The notes under the pieces: generated by a model
Databases searched by the model: none
Seen by the model: the letters and a program-made list of their open reading frames with translations, nothing else
What the model was told of the DNA's origin: nothing
Program-made: the position numbers and the translations under genes
Part shown: piece by piece, positions 1 through 8,606 of the stretch
Layout: each line of letters opens with the position of its first letter
Position numbering within the stretch: the first letter of the stretch is position 1
Assembly: GCA_002707785.1 (NCBI GenBank)
Contig: PANW01000032.1
Span: 82,363 to 146,362 of the forward strand
Direction: 5' to 3'
Origin: Cellvibrionaceae bacterium
Lineage (GTDB): Bacteria > Pseudomonadota > Gammaproteobacteria > Pseudomonadales > Cellvibrionaceae
Length of the DNA: 64,000 nt

Positions 1-176
1 ACAACGTGGGCATCTCTCTTTTTCTGTACTGCAGTGTGTATCTGTTTTTGTTACTTGCCTACATTCATACTTTACTACTGATGGCTCGCAAGGCAGTTTC
101 GGTAGAAGAGTTTGAAACTCAATCTCCGCAGATCGTAGAACCCTTCCAATCAGAAACCGTCGGAGGTCAAGCCTAA
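1..176 (+). CDS. cydA: Cytochrome bd-type ubiquinol oxidase subunit I, C-terminal end (partial)
   Basis: Reading frame open from the left window edge to a TAA at 174-176. The visible 57 residues contain a hydrophobic helix (LFLYCSVYLFLLLAYIHTLLL) followed by a short polar tail, as at the C-terminus of the quinol-oxidising, haem-carrying subunit I of cytochrome bd or cyanide-insensitive oxidases. Identity rests mainly on the next gene: the stop overlaps the start of the subunit II gene (TAATG), a typical translationally coupled cydA-cydB arrangement. The N-terminus, haem ligands and Q-loop lie outside the window, so the bd versus CIO subtype cannot be judged from this piece. Confidence 0.8.
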   Translation, partial: NVGISLFLYCSVYLFLLLAYIHTLLLMARKAVSVEEFETQSPQIVEPFQSETVGGQA

Positions 177-1177
177 TGAACGCCGAGACTTTACCCACAA
201 TTTTTGTTGCGCTGATGGCATTGGCCATAGTCGTATACGCCATCCTCGACGGCTACGATCTCGGTGTTGGCATCCTCTTGCCGATGACTCCAGAACAGGA
301 GCCTCAGCGGGACATATTGATTGCCTCCATTGGCCCTTTCTGGGATGCCAATGAAACTTGGTTAGTTCTAGCCGTGGGGCTAATGCTCATTGCGTTTCCC
401 GCGGCGCATAGCCTCATCTTGATGAATCTGTACCTGCCCGTCGTCATTATGCTGATCGGCCTCATCATGCGGGGGGTAGCGTTTGATTTTAGAGCCAAAG
501 CCGCCATTGCCCACAAGCTGGCTTGGGATCGCTTGTTCAAACTAGGCTCACTGATCACGACCCTGACGCAAGGATACATGCTGGGTGCCTATGTTACAGG
601 CTTTCAAACCACCACCTTGTCGTTACTATTTTGTCTACTGTCGGCCGTGGGTGTTTCAGCGGCCTATTGCTACATTGGTGGAGCGTGGCTGGTACTCAAA
701 ACTGAGGGAGAACTGCAACAAAGAGCCATTGCTTGGACACGCACGAGTGGTCGCTTTACTGCTCTCGGGCTGATTGCAGTGTCATTGGTCAATCTATGGC
801 TCAACCCCAATGTCTACGATCGCTGGCTGCAACCACCACTGTTAATGTTTGTGCTGCTCATTCCCGCCACCTGCATTTTGGCCTTTGTCACCAATGAGGT
901 GTTGCTCAATCGCCTTCCCAAGCCTAAAGACCGCCATTGCGGGCTGCCATTTCTGCTGGTGGCGCTGATCTTTGTGCTGAGCTTTAGCGGGCTGGCGTTT
1001 AGCTTTTACCCCTATATCGTGCCAGGAGAACTTACCATCTGGGAGGCGGCAAGCGCTCCGGAATCTCTGAGCTTTATTTTAATCGGTGCTGTTGTCGTGA
1101 TTCCCGTCATATTGCTCTACACCATCTATTCCTATCGGGTCTTTCATGGAAAGGCGACACAATTGCGCTACTACTGA
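176..1177 (+). CDS. cydB: Cytochrome bd-type ubiquinol oxidase subunit II
   Basis: Integral membrane subunit II of the bd-type terminal quinol oxidase, which reduces O2 to water in the cytoplasmic membrane. The 333-residue length fits the shorter CioB-like members. The N-terminal motif DGYDLGVGILLP is the family signature, and many hydrophobic helices follow through the protein. The start overlaps the stop of subunit I by one base, so the two subunits are probably made in equal amounts by coupled translation. A long hairpin lies 14 bases after the stop. No small CydX/CydZ gene is obvious before that hairpin. Family assignment is firm; the cyd versus cio name is a choice. Confidence 0.93.
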   Translation: MNAETLPTIFVALMALAIVVYAILDGYDLGVGILLPMTPEQEPQRDILIASIGPFWDANETWLVLAVGLMLIAFPAAHSLILMNLYLPVVIMLIGLIMRGVAFDFRAKAAIAHKLAWDRLFKLGSLITTLTQGYMLGAYVTGFQTTTLSLLFCLLSAVGVSAAYCYIGGAWLVLKTEGELQQRAIAWTRTSGRFTALGLIAVSLVNLWLNPNVYDRWLQPPLLMFVLLIPATCILAFVTNEVLLNRLPKPKDRHCGLPFLLVALIFVLSFSGLAFSFYPYIVPGELTIWEAASAPESLSFILIGAVVVIPVILLYTIYSYRVFHGKATQLRYY

Positions 1178-1190
1178 TTTTGACCAGTCA

Positions 1191-1229
1191 GCGGCAGCAG
1201 TGCTCTATTGACTCGAGCACTACTGCCGC
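1191..1229. terminator. Hairpin after cydB
   Basis: Fifteen-base arms GCGGCAGCAGTGCTC and GAGCACTACTGCCGC pair with one mismatch around a 9-base loop. No T-run follows, so this is a terminator or mRNA-stabilising 3' hairpin by position rather than a textbook intrinsic terminator. Confidence 0.5.
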
Positions 1230-1404
1230 CTTGGCAAAATGGCCATAACGCAGGCCACCTGAGGAAAAACACCGATATTAGACAAGCCAACCCGACAAAT
1301 TTGACGCTTCGGCAGAAACTTCCCCCTTAACAGTTGACAATCACCTCGCAAACGGGACACTTAGCAGCTTTGCCCCTAAGCCCTCTGTAGAAGAAGTTGC
1401 CCAC

Positions 1405-2409
1405 ATGGAAATGACTAAGACCCTCGGTGAATTCATCGTCGAACGCCAAGCCGAATACCCTAACGCCAGCGGAGCCCTTACCTCGATATTCTCATCGATA
1501 CGCCTGGCCTCTAAAGTGGTGCACAGGGAGATCAATAAGGCCGGTCTCGGAGACATTAATGGAGCCGCTGGCGAAGAGAACGTGCAGGGCGAAGAGCAAC
1601 AGAAGCTCGACATCTACGCCAATGAGAAATTCAAGTCAGCGCTAGCTGCCCGAGGTGTCGTTTGCGGTATTGCCTCGGAAGAGGAAGACAAGTACGTCAA
1701 CTTCGAGGGCAACAGCCAAGATGGGGAATACGTGGTATTGATGGACCCACTCGATGGCTCCTCGAATATCGACGTCAATGTCTCCGTCGGCACTATATTC
1801 TCCATCTATAAGCGCGTTTCCGAAGTGGGGCAACCGGTTACTTCAGAAGACTTCCTGCAGCCGGGCGACAAACAAGTGGCCGCCGGCTATGTCATCTACG
1901 GCTCTTCCACCATGCTGGTGTACACCACGGGTAATGGCGTCAACGGGTTTACCTTCGATCCGAGCTTAGGTGTGTTTTGCCTATCCCACCCAGACATGAA
2001 AACACCGGAAGACGGCAAAATTTATTCAGTGAATGAAGGCAACTACATTCACTTTCCCGAAGGGGTTAAGAAGTACATTAAGTACTGCCAACAGGAAGAC
2101 GCTGCCACCAATCGCCCCTACACCTCGCGCTACATCGGCTCGCTGGTGTCTGACTTCCATCGCAACCTGATCAAAGGCGGTATCTATTTTTATCCGCCAT
2201 CAAGCAGCCATCCAAGTGGTAAACTGCGTCTACTCTACGAGTGCAACCCCATCGCCTTTCTCGCCGAGCAAGCTGGCGGCAGCGCAATTGCCGCTCCAGA
2301 TCAGCGAATCATGGAACTCAAGCCCACTGAGCTGCATCAGCGGACACCATTCTTTGTAGGCTCAAATAACATGATCGCTAAGGTTGAAGAGTTCATGCGC
2401 GAGAACTAG
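1405..2409 (+). CDS. fbp: Fructose-1,6-bisphosphatase, class I
   Basis: Cytoplasmic gluconeogenic enzyme that hydrolyses fructose 1,6-bisphosphate to fructose 6-phosphate. At 334 residues it has the normal class I length. Signatures visible are the metal-binding segment [19 protein letters not shown] (about residues 112-130) and the substrate-side [21 protein letters not shown] near residue 270. The ATG at 1405 is followed by a second ATG two codons on; the family N-terminus (TLGEF) fits either. It stands alone: cydB upstream and a decayed gene downstream are unrelated. A TTGACA box lies about 70 bases upstream, but I could not match a convincing -10. Confidence 0.96.
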   Translation: MEMTKTLGEFIVERQAEYPNASGALTSIFSSIRLASKVVHREINKAGLGDINGAAGEENVQGEEQQKLDIYANEKFKSALAARGVVCGIASEEEDKYVNFEGNSQDGEYVVLMDPLDGSSNIDVNVSVGTIFSIYKRVSEVGQPVTSEDFLQPGDKQVAAGYVIYGSSTMLVYTTGNGVNGFTFDPSLGVFCLSHPDMKTPEDGKIYSVNEGNYIHFPEGVKKYIKYCQQEDAATNRPYTSRYIGSLVSDFHRNLIKGGIYFYPPSSSHPSGKLRLLYECNPIAFLAEQAGGSAIAAPDQRIMELKPTELHQRTPFFVGSNNMIAKVEEFMREN

Positions 2410-2419
2410 TTTCGCGCTC

Positions 2420-2445
2420 GATGATCTCGCTACAGCGGGATCATC
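2420..2445. terminator. Hairpin after fbp
   Basis: GATGATC pairs with GATCATC, and the stem continues inward (CGC/GCG) to a 4-base loop, giving about 11 pairs starting 11 bases after the fbp stop. There is no T-tail; its role as a terminator is inferred from position. Confidence 0.45.
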
Positions 2446-2511
2446 ACTCCCTCCGACATTGTTTAGAGTTTTCTTATATCTTTCGCAACTAAGCCCCCAA
2501 CCTGTCTATAC

Positions 2512-3481
2512 TTGAGCAGAACCCCGCGATTCATCCTCCTCAGCCCCATTCATGCCGACTCCAATCCCTTCGATTCCCCAGCGACGATCCTGCAACTGGT
2601 ACTAGACAGCATTCCGTCTCGGGTTTTCTGGAAGGATGACAACCTGGTTTTTCGCGATGCCAATCGATGTTTTCAGCAAGACGCGGGCCTGAGTGAGCTC
2701 GAAGACCTCATCGGTAAAACTGACTTTGATATAGCTGGAGCCAGCAAGCCAATGCCTTTCGAACAGATGATCGAGAGGTCATCAACAACGGACAACCCAA
2801 TCTCAATATTGAAGAGCGACAAACCCAACCCAATGGCGAGGAGCACTGGCTTGAAACCAACAAGATGATGCTATTTGATCAGCAGGGAAAAGTAATCGGT
2901 GTACTTGAAACCTATACCGACATCACTGAACGCAAGGCGTACGAACAAAAAAATCGAGAATCAAGCCAATTACGATCAATTGACAGGATTGGGTAATCGC
3001 TGTGCGCCACCCTCAATCAGTTTATACAACAGCAGAGAAGTCATTGCGCCGCACTCTTGATTATCGATCTCGCCCCCTGAAAGTAAGCGCCTCCATCCAA
3101 AAGAACTGGCGATTCATAAAACAGCACCGACTCAAAGCGGCGGGACTTTCCATTGCCATTGATGATTTTGATACTGACTACTCTTCACTCGCCGACCTAA
3201 CGCGCTGGCCGATCGACAAACCAAAAATTGATCAGAGTTTCGTACGCAGGCTAAGCGCCGATCGACAACACGCTTGCATCGTCGAAACCATCATCAACAA
3301 GGCACAAAATCTAAATATGGAAGTGATTGCTGAAGGGGTAGAAACAGAGCGAGAAAAAAACTTTCTAGCGAAACATAACTGCAACCAATACCAAGGGTAT
3401 CTGTTCAATATCGCCATGCCAGAAAGTGAATTTACCGCTCTGCGGTGGATTTTCAAGTTCAGGCCCACAACGAGGAGCTGA
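2512..3481 (+). pseudogene. Decayed PAS-GGDEF-EAL cyclic-di-GMP signalling gene
   Basis: Remains of a sensor/c-di-GMP turnover protein spread over several frames. From a TTG at 2512 a PAS domain begins (LDSIPSRVFWKDDNLVFRDAN). Near 2778 the frame shifts and the PAS continues (EEHWLETNKMMLFDQQGKV, then ETYTDITERKAYEQK). Another shift gives the start of a GGDEF domain (NYDQLTGLGNR at about 2957-3002), a further shift yields ATLNQFIQQQ...LLIIDLA, and the rest of GGDEF plus the first half of EAL is missing. The last frame (3002-3481) holds only the second half of an EAL domain, with the usual DDFGTGYSS changed to DDFDTDYSS, then KIDQSFV and VIAEGVETE. Multiple frameshifts plus an internal deletion make it non-functional. 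Confidence 0.85.
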
Positions 3482-3633
3482 ACTCAAATGCTATCGAGAA
3501 CCATTCACCGACTCTTTTCTGCTCTAGATCCCTCGAATAGCGCCAAAAACTTGATCTGAATACCAAGTTTGAGACCAATCGACACCAGTCAGGTCAACTC
3601 GGTTATACTGTGCACCTACTTTTAGGAACTGGT

Positions 3634-3834
3634 ATGGCATATTTTTCTCGACTAACCGCCCCCTTGCTACTGAAAGCCTCTAAGACGGCCATAGTCGTGG
3701 GCAGTACACGGTTGTTGATCAATCAGTTTGATGCCTTGTTTTATGATGCACCCTTTCGCTTTGTCCCAGCATTACTCACTTATTGTGTTCCATTTGTTGT
3801 CTTTCTCTATGGCAATCTCAGCAAAGATCGCTAG
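3634..3834 (+). CDS. nrtS: NrtS-like small membrane protein (putative nitrate/nitrite transporter)
   Basis: A 66-residue protein with two membrane segments. The pattern KTAIVVGSTRLLINQFDALF followed by ALLTYCVPFVVFLYGNLS resembles the NrtS family, small proteins first linked to nitrate/nitrite transport in marine cyanobacteria. I place the start at the ATG 3634 because AGGA lies 7 bases upstream; the ORF track's GTG at 3610 lacks such a site. The 3' end overlaps the start of the next gene by 26 bases in another frame. No nitrate reductase or nitrite gene is in the window, so the transport role is family-based only. Confidence 0.65.
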   Translation: MAYFSRLTAPLLLKASKTAIVVGSTRLLINQFDALFYDAPFRFVPALLTYCVPFVVFLYGNLSKDR

Positions 3835-4600
3835 TCGCTCTTCGCTTGCAGCTTGCCTGCTGCTGGTGTTGGTTGGAATAGAAGATTCGACGGCCGAATC
3901 TGAGACGCCGGTGGTTACCCTAAAGACACTGCGCCAAACACACTCCGGTTGGAAAAATCTGCTCTACGTGGAAAACAATCAACTCAGCGGCCACTTTCGC
4001 GACATTATCGATTGCAGTTTCGAATCCATCCCCTATGAAGTAAATTACGGCTTTGGCCCTTTTTCTCGCATACAGCGACAAGTTGAAAACGCTCAGGCCG
4101 ACGGCTACTTCCCTGCAAATTTAAGCCTACAGCGTCGACAATATTCAGTGGCCTCAAACTCATTGCTAACAGATCACAAACTGCTGGTGTTAGCCAAATC
4201 ACACACCTTGTCTCGAAACTCTCGTATTGCAGCCATGCGCGGCGCCTCTGAAGAATTGGCATTGGCCAGAAGTCGAAGTGATAGGGTATTTTTGGTGAAT
4301 AGCTATCGACAACTCATCGATATGTTATTGGCACGACGTATAGACGGTTTCGTCGGCTCTGAGTTATTTTTGTTCGCGACTAAAGGCCAATCTGAATTAG
4401 TCCAAACCACTCTAAAACTCCCGATAAAACAATCCGATATGCACGCCTTCTTTGGCAAACATTTTGTGCTTCAGCACCCCGAGTTCCTTTCGCGGTTTAA
4501 CGATAGCTTATCGCGATGTCGACAACGAATCCCCTATCAACTCAGTCCGCCACAGCCTCTATCAGAGAGCGATTCCAGTGGCGAATCAACAGAAAACTGA
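3809..4600 (+). CDS. Periplasmic solute-binding-like protein (SBP family 3 type)
   Basis: Secreted protein of about 263 residues, counted from the ATG at 3809, which puts a signal peptide at the N-terminus (hydrophobic LAACLLLVLVG, then an AES cleavage-like site). The body (GHFRDIIDCSFESIPYEVNYGFGPFSRIQRQVENAQADGYF pattern; later a DGFVGSEL segment) resembles the stand-alone amino-acid-type binding proteins common in marine gammaproteobacteria, which often occur without transporter genes. It overlaps the NrtS-like gene, implying co-transcription, and its last 59 bases overlap the convergent TMEM220-like gene. There is no clear Shine-Dalgarno at 3809 and longer starts exist in frame. Ligand unknown. 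Confidence 0.6.
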   Translation: MAISAKIASRSSLAACLLLVLVGIEDSTAESETPVVTLKTLRQTHSGWKNLLYVENNQLSGHFRDIIDCSFESIPYEVNYGFGPFSRIQRQVENAQADGYFPANLSLQRRQYSVASNSLLTDHKLLVLAKSHTLSRNSRIAAMRGASEELALARSRSDRVFLVNSYRQLIDMLLARRIDGFVGSELFLFATKGQSELVQTTLKLPIKQSDMHAFFGKHFVLQHPEFLSRFNDSLSRCRQRIPYQLSPPQPLSESDSSGESTEN

Positions 4601-4937
4601 GCCACGCCACCGCAATCAGTAGACCACCAATCTCTCTCGCTTCTTCGACAGCGTTGCTGTTCATAGCTAAGGATGTCAAAACCTCATTCATCGCCACGTC
4701 TTCTACGACAAGATTGAGTACCAGCTTGATTGCCCAGAGGGATCCGAATGCCATCGTCAATATCGACAGATAGATCGGCAGACGACGAAACGCGCACACG
4801 CAACAGATCAACGCCGATAGATAATAGACGATCCATAAGGTCGGATCGGGATCATTCCACTGCACCAATGCCGACAAGAGAAAGGCGCCTGAGAAAACGC
4901 TGTTGAAAACAATAAAAACGTTACTTGCGCTGCTCAT
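4542..4937 (-). CDS. TMEM220-family membrane protein
   Basis: Integral membrane protein of 131 residues with about four hydrophobic helices. The segment ALVQWNDPDPTLWIVYYLSA matches the 'Q-x-NDPDP-x-W' hallmark of the transmembrane protein 220 family, whose function is unknown. Its ATG lies inside the end of the upstream CinA-like gene (17-base overlap, ATGAGCAGCGCAAGTAA), so the two are translated as a coupled pair. Its 3' end runs 59 bases into the convergent binding-protein gene. Confidence 0.75.
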   Translation of the reverse strand: MSSASNVFIVFNSVFSGAFLLSALVQWNDPDPTLWIVYYLSALICCVCAFRRLPIYLSILTMAFGSLWAIKLVLNLVVEDVAMNEVLTSLAMNSNAVEEAREIGGLLIAVAWLSFLLIRHWNRSLIEAVAD

Positions 4938-5685
4938 GAGATTCCAATCGACGCCATGGCAATGACAAATCAGATAGTCCCTGCTTCAAGAACTCAAACG
5001 CCAGCTTGGCATTTAACATGGGTCCCTTAATACCGAACTCGATACGTGGCGTGCCATCAATGATGGGCAAACTGAAAGCTTTGACATCGCTATATTTCGC
5101 CATCACCGCTTCCATCAACGGAATAATCGTCGATTCATTGGCACCCTCAAGAATCACTGCGTACTCTCGATAGGAATCATCGCCCAGATCGCTGTAATAA
5201 GTATCCATTACCCATTCCAACATGGGCCACGCCATTTGTGGAAAGCCGGGAACAAAATGATGATCCGCCACACTGAAACCCGGAATACGGTTTACGGGGT
5301 TCGGAATCAAACGCGCATCCTTGGGAAATTCCACCAATCGATAACTTTCCGCAGTGAGATCCCTTCCCCGCTCACGAGCGAGTTCTTCCAGCAGTGGCGC
5401 ACCTTGTGGATGACGTTCGGTAACCGTCTCGGTGGCTGCAGCAACCGCTTCACGAGTGAGATCATCAGGTGTTGCACCAATACCACCGGTACTCAATACA
5501 ATATCGCCCTTAGCGAAGCTTTCACGATAACAATTGATCAAATCCTCTCGATCATCGCCCATAATTCTCGCCCACGCCAAACACAAGCCTCGTTGATTAA
5601 GCATGTCGACAATATAGGGAAGATGCTTATCGGCTCGACGGCCGGAGAGAATTTCATCACCTACAATAATCAACCCTACGTTCAT
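4921..5685 (-). CDS. CinA-like molybdopterin-binding domain protein
   Basis: A 254-residue cytoplasmic protein with the MoaB/Mog-like fold of the CinA N-terminal domain: GLIIVGDEILSGRRAD at the N-terminus and the motif DIVLSTGGIGATPDDLTREA near residue 65. It lacks the C-terminal nicotinamide-nucleotide amidase domain of full CinA, so it belongs to the stand-alone group annotated as competence/damage-inducible protein A; ADP-ribose pyrophosphatase activity has been reported for CinA's N-domain relatives, but I cannot infer it here. An AGGAA box lies 7 bases before the ATG. It overlaps the downstream TMEM220-like gene. Confidence 0.85.
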   Translation of the reverse strand: MNVGLIIVGDEILSGRRADKHLPYIVDMLNQRGLCLAWARIMGDDREDLINCYRESFAKGDIVLSTGGIGATPDDLTREAVAAATETVTERHPQGAPLLEELARERGRDLTAESYRLVEFPKDARLIPNPVNRIPGFSVADHHFVPGFPQMAWPMLEWVMDTYYSDLGDDSYREYAVILEGANESTIIPLMEAVMAKYSDVKAFSLPIIDGTPRIEFGIKGPMLNAKLAFEFLKQGLSDLSLPWRRLESHEQRK

Positions 5686-5909
5686 TTGATGTTCCTATCT
5701 TGTTGACCCCAATGGCATGACGCTCACTATACACGAGTCATAACAGAGCACTGATTACCAACGCCCCAAACCGCTCGACCTAAGCAGCTATCCTTAGAAA
5801 GCTACCCGCTGTTTTCGCCAACACACCAAAAAAATGGTGCTGGCACTCTAGAAAGCTTGAGCCCCAACACGAGTTTCTATAGCCTGATTATCACTAAGGG
5901 AGAACACCT

Positions 5910-6755
5910 ATGGCAAGCAACGACATTTACACACCACCTAAAGTTTGGCAATGGGACTCGGAAAGCGGCGGCCGCTTTGCGAACATCAATCGCCCCATCG
6001 CCGGCGCCACCCATGAACAAGAACTACCCATTGGCAAACATCCACTGCAGCTCTATTCGCTAGGAACCCCCAATGGTGTCAAGGTAACCGTCTTACTGGA
6101 AGAACTATTGGCGATTGGTAAAACCGATGCAGAGTACGACGCTTGGATCACTAACATCAGTGAAGGCGCTCAATTTGGCAGTGGCTTTGTTGAAGCAAAC
6201 CCGAATTCAAAAATCCCCGTACTGATGGATCGCAGTGGCGACACCCCCATTCGCGTCTTTGAATCCGGCGCTATCCTCATGTATCTGGCAGAAAAGTTTG
6301 AGGCATTCATACCCACTGAGCCCGCTGCGCGAGCGGAGTGTTTATCTTGGTTGTTTTGGAACATAGGCAGCGTTCCCTTCCTCGGTGGCGGTTTCGGACA
6401 CTTTTATGCTTATGCTCCAGAAAAATACGAATACCCCATCAATCGCTACGCCATGGAAGTCAAACGCCAACTGGATGTTCTCGACAAGAACCTAGCCTCA
6501 CGCCGCTACCTCTGTGGCGATGACTACAATATTTCGGATATGGCCAACCATGCGTGGTATGGGAGCTTGGTGCTAGGAAGTCTTTACGAAGCGCAAGAGT
6601 TTCTCGATGTGACGTCCTACAAGAACGTGTGCCGTTGGGCCGAGGAGATCCAAGCACGACCAGCCGTACAGCGGGGCTTGCGCGTTAATCGTGCTTGGGG
6701 TCCGGAAGAAAAACAGTTGATCGAGCGTCACGACGCCAGTGACTTCGATACTTAG
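5910..6755 (+). CDS. yghU: Glutathione-dependent disulfide-bond oxidoreductase, YghU family
   Basis: GST-fold protein of 281 residues. The long N-terminal extension (YTPPKVWQWDSESGGRFANINRPIAG) is diagnostic of the YghU group of the Nu-class GSTs, which bind two glutathiones and reduce disulfides. The thioredoxin-like domain follows (LYSLGTPNGVKVTVLLEELL), then the conserved NPNSKIPVL and FESGAILMYLAEKF, and a helical C-terminal domain. GGGAG precedes the ATG at 5910. The gene is monocistronic, facing a convergent hydrolase across a long hairpin. Confidence 0.9.
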   Translation: MASNDIYTPPKVWQWDSESGGRFANINRPIAGATHEQELPIGKHPLQLYSLGTPNGVKVTVLLEELLAIGKTDAEYDAWITNISEGAQFGSGFVEANPNSKIPVLMDRSGDTPIRVFESGAILMYLAEKFEAFIPTEPAARAECLSWLFWNIGSVPFLGGGFGHFYAYAPEKYEYPINRYAMEVKRQLDVLDKNLASRRYLCGDDYNISDMANHAWYGSLVLGSLYEAQEFLDVTSYKNVCRWAEEIQARPAVQRGLRVNRAWGPEEKQLIERHDASDFDT

Positions 6756-6795
6756 GTCAAAGAAGCGTTACCCGTGTTAACGGTTAAGACCCTAT

Positions 6796-6860
6796 AGCAG
6801 GCTATTGAAGCTCTATCTGCGCGGCTTTACTGCGTGTGAATAGAGCTTCATCTACCTGCT
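6796..6860. repeat. Long inverted repeat between convergent genes
   Basis: Arms of 21 bases (AGCAGGCTATTGAAGCTCTAT ... ATAGAGCTTCATCTACCTGCT) pair with few mismatches, including 11 perfect pairs, around a 23-base loop. It sits between the convergent yghU-like and hydrolase genes, so it probably serves as a two-way transcription end, though neither side has a T-run. Confidence 0.5.
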
Positions 6861-6881
6861 GGCCACGACTCTAGTGTTGCC

Positions 6882-7805
6882 TCATGCGGCTTCAAGCTGC
6901 CTAATAAAAGCTCGGTAATGTTGCGCGACATCCTCCGGCGCCTCGACTTGAGGATAATGACCAATAGCTTCCAACTCAGCCAAGTAATCTAACTGACACT
7001 CTAGCGCTTGGTAGCGTGAAACCATATGCGAGCCAGACACCGGATCCACCGAGCCGTTGATCAATGCTAGTGGGCAGATAGGTTGTTGTAGTGCTTCTAA
7101 CCAGCGCTGACGATGTTGCTTGCGGTCACGCATGTAGGTAATCAAGTTATGGAAGATGTGTTTACCATTGTTGGTATTAATGATCGCCCAATAATCCGAC
7201 AGCTCTTGATCTGACGGTTTGGTGTGTTCTCCAAATACCGACGAGAAGTTTTTCTTAAACTGTTTGAAGCCCGCCAGCTTATTCACCCACGAACCAATGG
7301 GTGACAGCAGCAGTTTTTGCGTGAGCAAGGCGCGATGGGTTTCCGGAAATAGACCACCGTTTAAAAAACAACACGACAACCAGTGTCCAGCCCCCACACC
7401 TTGGTTTTGCCGAGCCAGTAATTCCTGCGCAACCGTGTCGCCATAGTCATGGGCTAACACGTGAAGTTTCTCGAGTTGTTTATGGCGAATCAAAGCTTCA
7501 AACAAGTCCGCTTGACCATGAATGGTGTAATTGCGTTGATCCGGCTTGTCGGAAAAACCAAAGCCCAACATATCCATACTGACCAGGCGAAACTTCTCTC
7601 GCAGTGCTGGCCACAGTGGCGCCCAGTCCCAACTGGAGGTAGGAAAACCGTGAATCAGCAAGAGTACCGGCTGCTGTGGTTGCCCTTCGTCAATGACGAA
7701 AATTTGATGGCCATTGAGGCTGAGCATTTCTCCTTTCTGTCGCCATTGTTGTGGGCTAGGGATTGATTCTCCTGCCACCCCGATCGCTGATGCTGCCTTT
7801 TCCAT
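6882..7805 (-). CDS. Alpha/beta hydrolase, haloalkane dehalogenase/MEST-like
   Basis: Soluble alpha/beta-hydrolase of about 307 residues. HGFPTSSWDW forms the oxyanion region, and AHDYGDTVAQELL carries an Asp nucleophile (HDYGD), as in haloalkane dehalogenases, epoxide hydrolases and the MEST-like proteins, rather than the Ser of esterases; a late Asp/His (GSVDPVSG, AIGHYPQVEAPE) completes the triad. I start at 7805, where GGGGAG lies 7 bases before ATG; the longer ORF-track start (7865) would add 20 unlikely residues. It is divergent from the tetR-amidohydrolase pair, and a palindrome in the shared region suggests joint control. Substrate unknown. Confidence 0.8.
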   Translation of the reverse strand: MEKAASAIGVAGESIPSPQQWRQKGEMLSLNGHQIFVIDEGQPQQPVLLLIHGFPTSSWDWAPLWPALREKFRLVSMDMLGFGFSDKPDQRNYTIHGQADLFEALIRHKQLEKLHVLAHDYGDTVAQELLARQNQGVGAGHWLSCCFLNGGLFPETHRALLTQKLLLSPIGSWVNKLAGFKQFKKNFSSVFGEHTKPSDQELSDYWAIINTNNGKHIFHNLITYMRDRKQHRQRWLEALQQPICPLALINGSVDPVSGSHMVSRYQALECQLDYLAELEAIGHYPQVEAPEDVAQHYRAFIRQLEAA

Positions 7806-7923
7806 GTCGCTACTCCCCATACGATGTGTGAATGATACTGACGCCCCTAGCTTGTCACTAGCCAACGGTCTGCATCATCACTTCTTTCTCTATTATTTTG
7901 TCTTACTATCATGACCGAACATA

Positions 7924-7941
7924 GAACTTGACGTCAAGTTC
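7924..7941. promoter_or_regulatory. 18-bp perfect palindrome, likely TetR operator
   Basis: GAACTTGACGTCAAGTTC is its own reverse complement. It lies 38 bases upstream of the tetR ATG and about 119 bases upstream of the divergent hydrolase. TetR-family proteins usually bind such palindromes in the intergenic region next to their own gene, so autoregulation and control of both transcription units is the simplest reading. Confidence 0.65.
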
Positions 7942-7979
7942 AAGTTTGTACAATACTTACGCAACACCTACCTACGCAG

Positions 7980-8606
7980 ATGAGCATCATGGTTGTATCA
8001 CTAGAATCGGGTAAACCCATTCCCACCCAAGCCCGCGCACGCCTAAAGCGCGATGCCCTCATTGAGGCGGCCATCGTGGATTTCCAGACGTTGGGCTACG
8101 ACCACACCACCGCGAAAAGCGTGGCCAAACGCGCCGAAGTTGCCACAGGGACTTTCTATCAATACTTCCACAACAAAGACGACATGCTGCGCACCATAGC
8201 ACAACAGCGCTTCGCTTTTCTGTTTGATCATGTGGAAGCTCCCAGCGCCGGTGAAGATGAATCGGTTACCACCAGATTCCAACGCATTCTCACGCTGATC
8301 TACGACTTTCACCAACAGGATAGAGAACTGCACCAAGTACTGGAGCAGCGCCGCCATCTCGACCCACAACTAGAGAGCATTCTTGGGGAGGGAGAGGCCG
8401 TACTCGAAGCTCGAGTGCTGCGCTTCGTCAGCAGCTTCAATCTCGACAACCCAACCGCGGTGGCCTTCAATTTGTTTGCCATGGCCGAAGGCCTAGTCCA
8501 TCGCCACGTGTTTTCCGCTGCGACAGAAAACACACCCAAGCGCCAAGACGTCATAGAACTGGGTGCAGAAATGCTCGCCAGCTACCTCAACCACTACAGG
8601 ACATAA
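7980..8606 (+). CDS. TetR/AcrR family transcriptional regulator
   Basis: A 208-residue DNA-binding regulator. The N-terminal helix-turn-helix spans about residues 22-70: LIEAAIVDFQTLGYDHTTAKSVAKRAEVATGTFYQYFHNKDDML, with the classic TGTFYQYFHNKDD recognition end. The C-terminal helical part is the ligand-binding domain, ligand unknown. Its TAA overlaps the ATG of the amidohydrolase (TAATG), so both are on one mRNA. The 18-bp palindrome upstream is the likely operator. A second in-frame ATG at 7989 could also be the start. Confidence 0.92.
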   Translation: MSIMVVSLESGKPIPTQARARLKRDALIEAAIVDFQTLGYDHTTAKSVAKRAEVATGTFYQYFHNKDDMLRTIAQQRFAFLFDHVEAPSAGEDESVTTRFQRILTLIYDFHQQDRELHQVLEQRRHLDPQLESILGEGEAVLEARVLRFVSSFNLDNPTAVAFNLFAMAEGLVHRHVFSAATENTPKRQDVIELGAEMLASYLNHYRT

